A DNA stretch of 64,000 bases, from NCBI GenBank assembly GCA_964036155.1, contig OZ038423.1, positions 45,089,249-45,153,248 of the forward strand, given 5' to 3'. Shown here piece after piece: positions 49,701-59,402 of the stretch. The stretch's first letter is position 1. Each line of letters opens with the position of its first letter. A program made the position numbers and the translations under genes. The notes under the pieces are model-generated. The model was not told where the DNA came from. It was given only the letters and a program-made list of their open reading frames with translations, and did no database searches. Origin of the DNA: Diploscapter coronatus. Taxonomy: Eukaryota; Nematoda; Chromadorea; Rhabditida; Rhabditidae.

Positions 49701-52700
49701 ATATAAAAATAATAAGCTTTAGAACACAGATAATTGGAGCAGCATGTCTGAGCGGCGAAAGTCCAACAGCCCAATCATTTTGAATGCGAAGACGACTTCG
49801 AATAAACATAAAATATGACAGAAGAAGAACTTTGTGGAAAGAAGGTATAATAACGAACAAAATAAACCAACGTTAAAGAAGCCAACAAGTCAAAAACAAA
49901 GTCAAAGCATCATTATCCTGTGACCATAACTAAGGGCCGCAAATGGTTTTGAAACATTCATAATTTTAACCAATTTTCCACTCTAAATAATGAAATTCAG
50001 TGTAACTAACACATTTGCGGAGAAAAAATCAAATAAAATTAATCTTTGACCGAGAAAATTAACCAAAACCGATCAGCGAAACGGACCGAGTTTTTATTTG
50101 CCACTTCTGAGGTTTCAAATGGCCATTTGTCGAATGAAAGCGAAAAGAAAGGGGACGGAGTTCGCGATCCCTAACCATAACACTATCGATGAGGATAGAA
50201 GGCTCAAAATTTCAAAAAACAAAGAAAGTTTTGTGCTCATTTTAAAGCATAATATGGAATTGAAAAGCAGCGAGCATTGATCATATGGCAAAATATTAAA
50301 GAGGTAAAGATGGAAAGCAGTTCCTTTCCCGAAAGCACAATATGCATGCTTTGCGTTGCCAGGAGGCCTAAGCGAAACTCGCCAATTTCATTCGAATTCG
50401 AAGTTTGTGGCTAACGCAAAAAGGCCAGAAATGTTTAAAACTCAATCAAAATGTGAGTAAATCGGGCCACCTGTATTTACAAACGGCTTTTTCTTATTTC
50501 TCCCCTTTCCCTACATTCTCTATGTTCTGCTCTCTTTGCTTAGTCCGACGAAGATCCCTTAAAAATGGCTAAAAAATCAACGTTTTTCTTAAAGTTATAA
50601 TAATTTATAAAAATCTGCTTTGATGAGATTGTAGAGAATATTTTTCGAGTGTTTCAAAGAAAAAAATATTTTAAAAGTAATAATCAGATGAGAAGTTCTA
50701 TTCAATTTTCAAAAAAAAAAAGATACCGGACTGATCAAAGCACTGTCCCTACCCTCCCTATCCGTCTAAAATACAGTAGGCCGGTAAATCGAAGGAGCTT
50801 AGAACTTGTGTCAAAGATTAAGTTTGATAAGACTTTAGCACTTGACCAGACGATTTTTGAGTTTTTCTACAGCTTAAGAAAAATGACTATTGTTATGGAT
50901 ACAATTCGTAAAACAACTGAATTGAAAATTCCAGTGATAAAAGATAAGCCAAATCCTTTATCTTATTTTTTACCTGCTCTACTACACTCCCCCAGTCTGT
51001 CTACAGAGTCACGCTCTGAACAAAATCACTGTTTGCAAATAGAAAAAGTGAAATTTCAGGGATTAAGCTCGATAAAATTCGCATGGATGAAAAAGATTAA
51101 AATCCCAGCGAAACATCTACGTGCAGAAAGAAATCCTCCTACCCTCCTGCCAACTGCGCTATGGTGCTGAGGAGAAGAAAATAATGAGCGGAATGAAGGA
51201 GGGATTTTTTTTTTGCGAAAAACGCATCAACTAGGGGTAAACTAGTTACTAAAAAACGCTCACAAAACGTCAGTTCCAAATCTGATCAAACTCTACGCCA
51301 CCAAAAATCTCAACCTACATATTCAAAACCAATTTTGCCCACATTAAATCCATTACTCTCGCGGATCCATCCTGATTCACGAGGAAGCTCACGTATTGTT
51401 TACATCTCGTTGAATTTTAAATTTGGAGGTAATCGACTTATCTGAAGCGGTTTGCAGAAGAGGGTGAGTCTTAAACGATTAGACCCCCAAAATAGGATTA
51501 CCAAAGCTCTGTCCAGTAGCGCATGGCCAGAAACTTTTTTTGTGGACCTGAGGATTTAGATTTAAACGTCATTTTTTGTTGCTTAACGCGAACGACCAAA
51601 AGTAATTCCGTACTACAATCACGTAGCAATTGAAAATCGGCTAAGGATTGCGCTCTGAATACACTGAATACTCGAGTAATTAAAGTCAGACGGACACGAG
51701 CGCTATGTGTGTGAAAGAAGGTGTGTGAGAGGCAGTTATAGACGAAGAATGGGAGGAGATTGAGCAGAGGACTCGTCGTCCAAAATAGGAAATAGGCAAC
51801 TCTAAAAACGACATAAAGGGTAAAATAAAAATGATGGGACGACGGGAATATAGAACTCAAAATCCAAAACTAATTGAATCGAATCATCGAATACTCTAAT
51901 AGAGTAGAAATGGAAGCGATTTACCATTTGGGCAAGGGTTCAGGAAGAGTAGAGAACATAGAATTTGGGTACATTCTTGCTAAAATGTATTCCATTGATA
52001 ACAATGTGCCCAATTCTTAGACACAAAACATTCAATGCTAAGAATGTTCGTCTTTCAATCGTCACATAGCGCTAAAACAGAAACTAGCCACGCAATTGCA
52101 CATATTAGAAGTTTGGCAGATACTTCTAAATAATTCAGCATGCAATTTATTCATCTGCAAAAATGTCAGCTATTTAGCTCGGCGGGGCTAGGTTTGACTC
52201 ATCTACAATTCCACTACTGGACAGGCAAATATTTGAGTATCGGTTTTCCAGACGAAAACAAACCGTGAAAGTTCATCAGTCATGAGATAGGAAATAGTAA
52301 GTGCTGGGAACGGATTTTACCGGAACTGAATTCAATATTCCGAAATTGACGGGAGGCAAATCAACAGGAAATTAAAGGAATAGTGCGAAAAAGCTGAAAT
52401 ATTTTGAAAATTTTTGTTTTAACGAGCTCTGAATGACCAATCCTGTTACGTAGAGATCGGCATGATAAGTACGTAGGAAATGAAGGAAATGATTAACTTG
52501 AAGATAGGGGTTTGAGAGAAGTAAATTATCTCAGATTCTGATGCGGACCCCTCCTGTCAGCTCTTGCCCTCACACTCTGCGTCACGCCCGCTTCCTTCCC
52601 TTTGTCTCTTCTTCAGAGGACAATTTTCTGCCTGATCAGGTAATCGGCCAAATGTGAATTAAAACGCTAGTTTCTAGGGCCAAGAAATGGACTTGAGAAG

Positions 52701-52818
52701 TGGTTTGAAAGGACCACTCCACCGCAGAAATTGTTCCTGTGAAAACATCAATATGCCGAATTTGTGAATAGACTGGAGCCCAAAAGCCCAAACAGATTTG
52801 AATTTTCGAACGGCTATA
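46701..52818. other. Gene-poor region, part 2
   Basis: No recognisable protein. Points of note: a GC-richer block at about 47390-47560 is open on both strands, with neither translation recognised; a + strand ORF at 50649-51170 (173 codons, Lys/Ser-rich) is the longest here but has no domain and could be chance. No tRNA B-box was seen. Confidence 0.5.
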
Positions 52819-53220
52819 CAGGGTGCGGACAAATTATGGAGGTACTTATTATTTGCTGCTAGGTGCATATAATCTGACACCAACTAGTCCAAATTATTGT
52901 TTATTGAATCTTCGGAGCCTACAGATGATAAATTAAATTTTTATAATTGTGAAGCATGAATTTTTTGGGGGCCACGACATATGATTGTTAAAGGTTCGTG
53001 AGACACGCTGTATAACTGGAGCGAAATAATAAAATATGAGCATATAGTAAGCAAAATTAAAAATCTCTCAGTTTATAAAAAATATTTTCTAAAGAAATTT
53101 TTAGCGTAATTATTTCACATAATGTTAAAATAAATTTAGAAAATGATCCAAAATTATCTGAGTTTAGTTCGCTAGTAATTAGCACACGAATAAGTGTCTC
53201 CATAATTGTTCCGCACCCTG
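52819..53220. mobile_element. Mariner/Tc1-type MITE with TA target duplication
   Basis: 402-bp element. Left end CAGGGTGCGGACAAATTATG (52819 onward) and right end CATAATTGTTCCGCACCCTG (to 53220) are inverted repeats of about 30 bases with few mismatches, each flanked by TA. The interior has no transposase frame, so it is a non-autonomous or deleted copy. Confidence 0.85.
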
Positions 53221-53690
53221 TAAAGGCGATGTGCAAAACTTGCAGAAGCAGATTTAAGCAGCCTCATGTCATCGCCATCCCTAGTCAATCCAATCCAACT
53301 AAATCCAATTCCTCGTCCTTCCTCTATTTTGCTCGTAGGTTCTCTCGCTCACTCAACTCTTTGCAACATCGTTTTTCACATCATCATGCGTTCCCATAAT
53401 TTCCCGGAACGCAATTTTCATGTATGCCCTATGCGCTCGCAGAGACGTGATTATTATATGCTGTGTATATACTCTGAAGAGCTCAGCCGGCACTTATATT
53501 TAGACAAAGTTTATTTTCGATAGAAGCGGAAATACCCTGAGGGTCACATCAAAAATCTATATGATGTAGAAATTCAACCCGTAAGAACAAACCGTTTAGG
53601 AATTGGTATCGATGAAAACTGAAAATCTGGTTCATTACAGATTTTCCAGTCCTATCTAAAATATGCCATTAGATATTTGCTGACTAAATC

Positions 53691-56155
53691 AGCATAATGG
53701 ATCTTCAGCTTGAGAGTCTCGGAAGAGTCCTATTTCCGTCAGACCGACCTGCCCGAAATTCAGTTTCTCAGAAAGGCTCTGCCAAGTAATTATGTAGAAC
53801 TGAAAAGTTATGTAATTAGATGATGACGCAATTGAAGGAATTAATTAAATGATGAACCTTGGTGAGCTGTCCAGGCAAGAGAACGACTTCTTTCGTCCAC
53901 TTCCGCTCTAAGGGCTCTATACTGTTCGTATAGACATTCCAGAAGCATCTGGAAATTTTATAAGAGTTTTAAAACACTTGGAAAACTCTATACTTGCTCC
54001 CATCGAAATCTTCACAAATCGACAAATACACTCCTTTTGTAGCCAAATATTTCTTAAAGCTCAAATAGGTAGTTTGGGACTCATCATTCACACTGAATTT
54101 CGGGGCTTCCAGGACGTATCTGAAGAAAAAATAATCTCGAAGGGCTTTTTCTTCAAACAGACCTATTTTCTTTTGGATCAGCTCGAAATCCTGTGAAATC
54201 AGCGACGAAAAATGGATACACTAAAATTTCAGCGTTCAAAATAGATTTTCAATATTTAGAGTTACAATAGTCATTCGTTTCCGGCGGTTTGACTATCCCA
54301 GTTAGAGGGTTGGCGATGTTCTTGGTCAATGTTGAGATTTTCCATCCGACATTGTGTCCCTCGCCCTTTGCACCCTCACCAGTGCGACTGTACTCGCAAG
54401 AGAAGTTGGAGCTTTCGTACAGGCATTGAAGAGACCTAACAAGGGAAGTTCCCACATAAGAACTAACAGATTTTGAATAAATTTACCAAATGGGGGTTTT
54501 CGATGACGGTGCTCACGATGGTCGCATCAAAAAAGTGTTCAAACTTACTCGGAAGCCTTTGATTTTTTACTCGTATTTTATGTAGGAAATGAGTAATTTC
54601 GCTTGTCAATCATGTAGGCTAATTTTGCAAATTCGTAAATACAAATAAAGAAATCATGCAAGAATCAAAATTTCACGTTACTGAGTGTGCTTGAGCACTC
54701 TTTGATGTAACCATGATGATCAACGTCATGGAAAACCCCCATTTGGTAAGTTTCATCAAAGCATGTGAGTTCCTATGCGGGAATTTCTCTTGTAAGGTAA
54801 ACTTGGAATTTGTGAACCTCTTGCTGAACTTACCTGCAGACGACTTTCATTTCACTGTCTCTCTTCGTAATGTTCTGGCTCTCCATGTCAAAGTCGTCAA
54901 TGATTTCATCTCCAACTCCTCCCTCTTCTTCCGTTTCATTGAAGTTCTGGCCTTCATGCTTCAGGATCTCGTCGATTTTCGCCGGAGGAAGCACAGTTGG
55001 GAATTGTGGAGCCTTTCTGGTATTAATTTCGTTCGACACAAGGTGCCTTTCATCGTAGAAGTCTGAAGAAGATACAATTTTCACGATCCTTGAGAGTAAG
55101 CAACCTTTGTTGACGTCCGCCGATACTAAGTGAATCTCTTTCTCGTCTTCTCCCTCTTCAGTCTCGGCACTCAAAGGTTCCAACTCGTTTGAGTCCAGAT
55201 TCTTTGGCGCACAATTATCCGGGGTATCGACATGGCCGTAGTACTCAATTCGATCAATTATGATCAACCCTCCTTCCGGCTCATTCTCGAAACCATAGCC
55301 TTTGAGGACGATCTGAAAACGGTCATAGATTTTTATTAACTCGAAAAAAACTGCCTGAAAAGGATCCAATATTGGAGGAATGCTAGCAATAACGGTGTGA
55401 TTGGGCGTTGGCGAAATAGTTGTGCAATATTCAAGGATCTTTTCGATAGGAGACCTCGTGCAGATGTCCAGGTCCGGTTCATCGGAAAATGTTCGACTTC
55501 GACTGGAAATCTGATTGAATTATATCTTGCAAGAAAACCCTTACCTCCTCCAATATCGAAAAGAAAGAATCCCAGACGATTGTTGGCAGCCGATCAAGGG
55601 AGACACAAATAGACCGTCATGATTTGGGGGCCTTGGAGTGGAGCCCAGAAGCAAAAAGGAGTGATCCGGCAAAACGCTCGATCCCGAGATAAGTTGGAGA
55701 CGATTGGAATCGACGTTTCCCTCGCCTTGGAGCCAGTCCAATTGATCCCCTGCGACATTTTGCCAAGAGCAGGAAAGCGCGTTGATGCAGCTGAGATCAC
55801 GATCCGAACGGACATACTCGTCATCTGGTGTTGTTCCAGAGTACGCTCTTGCCGTTACGTAGCTGCCAAGTAATCCTGGTGTCGAAATAAAATGGTATGA
55901 TACAATTTTCGCTAATACCTTGATAAGTGTTAATGCTGATGGGATTTGAATAGGCAGGACTGGCGACTGGACCAGTCTGCTGGGAAGCATATTGATATTG
56001 AGCGGTGCATTCAGGACTCTGGTAGTGAACGCAAGACGTGCTACTACTTCGCGTCGACAGACAGCACATTACTTAGAGAAAATGATTTAGATATAAAAAT
56101 GAAAGCCAGACTTACCAAAATGAGCTGCCTGAAGGCAAAGGGTCAAGCGGAGCAT
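53691..56155 (-). CDS. Secreted MAM-domain protein
   Basis: An extracellular protein with MAM-like beta-sandwich domains, which in animals mediate adhesion or assembly. Exons, in order of translation: 56116-56155, 55919-56071, 55545-55875, 55355-55502, 55105-55312, 54834-55062, 54266-54435, 54163-54220, 53994-54119, 53858-53948, about 53691-53799; about 553 residues. A short signal peptide (MLRLTLCLQ...) opens it. First MAM-like domain: LSCINALSCSWQN, SGILSFRYWRS, DICTRSPI, IVLKGYGFEN, IIIDRIEYYG. An acidic linker follows, then a second domain: LQCLYESSNFSCEY, PFFVADFTGFR, YLSICEDFDGSKCFWN and a final FGQVGLTEIGLF. The segment 55313-55354 is best read as a 42-nt intron with a GC donor (CAG/gcagtt), though the frame also stays open through it. 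Function unknown; family call moderate to good. Confidence 0.78.
54420..54810. repeat. Inverted duplication of an exon edge within the MAM gene
   Basis: Bases about 54420-54515 read on the minus strand resemble about 54720-54810 read on the plus strand: AAAACCCCCATTTGGTAA, TAGTTCTTATG versus GAGTTCCTATG, and ACTTCCCTTGTTAGGT versus ATTTCTCTTGTAAGGT. The left copy includes the acceptor and first bases of exon 54266-54435; the right copy lies in the preceding intron. The two could pair in the pre-mRNA. Confidence 0.75.
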
Positions 56156-56500
56156 AAATTAGTGCTCGGACAATCTTGATCGGAAATATTTGGGGGCAGA
56201 AATAGCAAATTCAATAAGCGAGGAAAAACTAGACAGTCTCGAGAATTGCAGTGGAAGGGAAATGAGCTGAAAAGTGAAAGCCGCTCCTTCCGGTTCACTC
56301 TTCCTTCCCCTCCACCATAGCTGGTCGCGAAGGTATAATTGGAAGCGCCCTCAAAATGGCCTCTTCCTCGAGAACTCCTTTGCAAGGAAAAACGAGATAG
56401 AGAACTGCCAAGCTAGTTTACGTACGTTCAAGCATTCGGACAACTCAAATACAGTTCAATAATTTATTCGCCGAAGAAAATAAACGGAAAAGTGAAATAA

Positions 56501-58007
56501 TCATTCTTTTTTCTCGGTTTTCTCTACATTCTCTCCATCCTTATATGCTTTGATTTCTGTATCGTCAGTATCCAGCAGGTTCTTCAGGGACTTGTGAGTT
56601 TGATCAACTAGATGGCTCACTGCCCAGCGTTTGTACCAACCTGGGAAATCCATTATAATTATCAATCAACCAGGGGTGTGCGTAAATTTCGTTTACGTTA
56701 TTTACATTAAGGTCATTTTTGACCATATTCAACTTCGCTTAGTTTACCGTAAAGTTTTGACAGGATTGCGAAAATAATAAGCGAGAAAATAGGCAAAAAT
56801 TAAAGCACATTTTTCTGAAGTTTAGCTCATTTTTCAAATGAAAATTCTATTAGTAAAATAAGCTATAATTCACCAAAACAGAAATGGCTCAAAAAGGTCA
56901 AATCTTGTCAATTTTTTTGCTTTCGTTTACGTTTGCGAAATTTCAAATTTCACTTACGTACACGCCTGCAATAAAAAACATTCGTCTTACATTTAACTTT
57001 ATTGATCTCAACCGGGTTTCCATCGGAATTGATTATTTCCCATCTGAATAGGATCATCAAAATTATGCTATAATAATAATAATTATTATTCTACCGTCCT
57101 CCACTGTTGCATCTTGCCGTCTTCGCAGTAAAGGCTTCGGCATCTTGCAGTATCTGAAACGACGTCCTCAAATTGATGCCTTCTCTAAGAGGTGTACCTC
57201 TATGGTGTCATCTGAAGCGCTTACTCCTTTCATGACTGCGCGCACATTCCTCCCACAATTTATGAGAGCGATGCGACATCCGTCCTTGTCCCGGGCGTAA
57301 GACACCTCCGTCAGATGCGGCACTTGATCGTACTTCACAATGTCTTGGCAAGCTTTGCATTTCCCAGCTGTAAAATGTTAATTTCGTAATTTCAATTCTG
57401 AATAACTTACGCCCTGGGGACGACTTTTCCTCGGTCTCATCACTCGATTCATTCGAACCAGATTGCGTGGGCGAGGTCGAGCTCTTCGAGGAAGAATCAG
57501 ACGAATCGCTGCTATCATCCCAAGATGAGGAGTCCGAAGAGTGGCGCTTTGTCTTCTTGTTCTTACTCGTGTTCTTCTTCGCTTTCTTAATAACAGCCTT
57601 GTCGTATTTCTGCATCTGGGGGACTTCGATTACGGCTGGGGTGTGTGGAGCTGTGTATTGAACTGGGAATACGTTCGGCTGAAAGGAAGGTTTTGAATAG
57701 GGCGTATTGGGGTGATCTGGCTGGTAGAGTACTTGTGGCTTGGTATCTGACGTCGTCACCACGGCTTCCTGATTTTGCTTGTTCTCCTGCGCCTTGTCGC
57801 CGCCTTCGGAACCACTCATTGGCCTCATCTGTTGTTGATTGTCAGTATGCTCTTCTTCAGGCAACCCGTAATTCGACTTGGGTAAGTAGCCGTTCTAGAT
57901 TGAAAATCTTGCTGAAATGAGCCATCTCCCTTCGAACTTACCCCGATATCCCATGCTCGAACCAGATTTATCGAGACTAGAGCTACGAATATGATGCAGA
58001 ACTTCAT
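56501..58007 (-). CDS. Secreted Ser-rich protein with C-terminal six-Cys-type domain
   Basis: Exons, in order of translation: 57942-58007, 57411-57894, 57225-57367, 57105-57166, 56991-57043, 56501-56640; about 315 residues. Signal peptide MKFCIIFVALVSINLVRA, then a long polar region (Gln, Pro, Lys) ending in an Asp/Ser run (SSDSSSWDDSSDSSDSSSKS, residues about 135-155), a likely phosphorylated or glycosylated spacer. The Cys domain runs KCKACQDIVKYDQVP, DKDGCRIALINC, RCRSLYCEDGKMQ, then EINKVKCWYKRW. This spacing recalls nematode C6/DUF281-type extracellular domains, but that is by pattern only. Junctions at 57225/57166 (acceptor TTTGAG) and 57105/57043 (donor gtggag) are weak and were chosen because they keep phase. 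Its divergent neighbour at 58269 shares the Cys pattern. Confidence 0.7.
56671..56968. mobile_element. hAT-like MITE, about 298 bp
   Basis: Ends CAGGGGTGTGCGTAAATTTC (left, + strand) and, read on the minus strand from the right, CAGGCGTGTACGTAAGTGAA are inverted repeats; both continue to a CGTTTACGTT or AACGTAAACG block. Flanks CAATCAAC and CAATAAAA agree at 6 of 8 positions, compatible with a worn 8-bp hAT target duplication. It fills most of a 350-nt intron of the secreted Ser-rich gene. Confidence 0.75.
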
Positions 58008-58268
58008 TTCCCGATTGCGGAAGTGCCAAATAAAGATTGAGAGCGGTCGTCTGCTCCCTGATGAATGAGCCGAAAGACTTTTCGGAGTTTTCTTCTCCAT
58101 TTTTCCAAATTTATTTGTTCGCTCCAAAGACAAAGCGTACGCATGTTTCGATGCTCAAGTCTGTTCTTTATTTTGGAGATGAATCATTAGGTTTATTCGA
58201 AAAATACGTATAAAACATCTGAATCAATTAGGTTTGAATTTTCACTATTCCATTCTCGGCCCGTCAAA
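58008..58268. promoter_or_regulatory. Shared divergent promoter region
   Basis: 261 bases between the start codons of two divergently transcribed, structurally similar secreted-protein genes. Any promoters and both 5' UTRs must fit here, so common control is likely. No specific box is identified. Confidence 0.5.
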
Positions 58269-59004
58269 ATGCGGAATCTTTATTGTTCGATCGTCATATT
58301 GTTCTTCGCTATTGAACTGGTAAGGTAATTCATTCAGTATATTGAAACTCGAAATTTGCTCTATTGTCAGGTATGTGGAGATGATCCCAAGCTAAAGAGG
58401 AAAGATACTGCTAAGGAACACGTAAATACATATCAAAAATAGACCATAAAAATGATAATCTTAGGGATGTTCCGGAGATAAACCAGGATCAAACTGCAAG
58501 AGTGGTCGGGTTTAAAAAAAATCATTTAAATTTATTGAGAAGTTTAGGTTGCACTTGCGACAAGCCGCTAGAAGCTATGATGAAAGAGGACACGAAGATC
58601 GAGTTAAATTGGTTGTTAAATTCAGTCTTAAAATTGGACGAGATTTAGAGTCGTTCGTTCAGAAGAGGGCTGTGATGTGGCGATAATTCGGTGCGCAAAT
58701 CAACCGAGCAAGACATGGTCGATTTTTGGTAACACCGACCACTTTCCGTTCAAGGCTGTAAGATAAAAATTTATTTTTTAAGAATCTCAAATTTTTGTAG
58801 CTTCTCCAAGCAAAGGCCAAGAGTGCGGAAACGTTCGTGAAATGCTATGATAATGAGTGAGCCATAAGATGTCATTCAGAGAAACAAAATGTGTTTAGGT
58901 GGTGGGTAAATGATGGCCTATTTGGGCTGAACGTGAAAATTAACCAAGTAATTTGCAAGGATATTGGAGAGCAGGATTATGTCGATTATGTTCTTGGACG
59001 ATGA
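58269..59004 (+). CDS. Small secreted Cys-patterned protein, paralog-like to its divergent neighbour
   Basis: Exons 58269-58319, 58371-58421, 58465-58504, 58548-58602, 58649-58757, 58801-58856 and 58899-59004 give 155 residues in phase, with short introns. Signal peptide MRNLYCSIVILFFAIELVCG. Mature part: GCSGDKPGSNC, GCTCDKPLEAMM, then EGCDVAIIRCAN, ETFVKCYDNEWW, and LNVKINQVICKDIGEQ near the C-terminus. The order and spacing (C-C, GC-x5/6-C, C-D-x-W/G, NxVxC) parallel the C-terminal domain of the minus-strand neighbour at 56501-58007, which has DGCRIALINC and EINKVKC in the matching places. C6/DUF281-like is a guess. It lacks the neighbour's long Ser/Asp region. Confidence 0.75.
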
Positions 59005-59402
59005 TTTTTTGGTTTTTTTTATAAGTAAAATGTTAACCTTTAACAATAAAATATTTATTATGCTCTTTCAAAGAAACTTGCACACCGAAACAACAATGAA
59101 CATAGCGGGCCGGCACCCTAGGACATTGAATTGAAGAAAAACGTCTTCCTTTGATCTTATCAAAGCTATTAGAGAGTGTTGATAAATGAAAACGGAAAAG
59201 AAATGCATAGAAATTCTTATCACTGATCATGCAATTTGATAATGAAACAGATGAAGTCCTTTGAAACCCCCATTCCAAAGGACTCACACGGTCAATTTGA
59301 GATAAAATGAGATGCAAAATCACTAGACGAATATAACAAGGTGATTATGAGAGAAAAATTCCAATAATTAACTACTATACAAAGCCTAGCTGTTTTGAAT
59401 TA
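59005..59402. other. Convergent spacer
   Basis: Between the stop of the small secreted protein (+) and the stop of the UNC-89-like gene (-). Holds both 3' UTRs; an AATAAA follows the + stop at 59045. No gene seen. Confidence 0.6.

Noticed and set aside
50649..51170. 173-codon + strand ORF, longest in the gene-poor stretch
   Set aside because: No domain, signal peptide or family pattern, Lys/Ser-rich, no splice context; a chance ORF is the simplest reading, so it is only mentioned as a place to check.
55541..55990. Start at the internal ATG at 55990 for the MAM protein
   Set aside because: Reading upstream through a phase-matched exon gives a signal peptide at 56155, which a secreted MAM protein needs.
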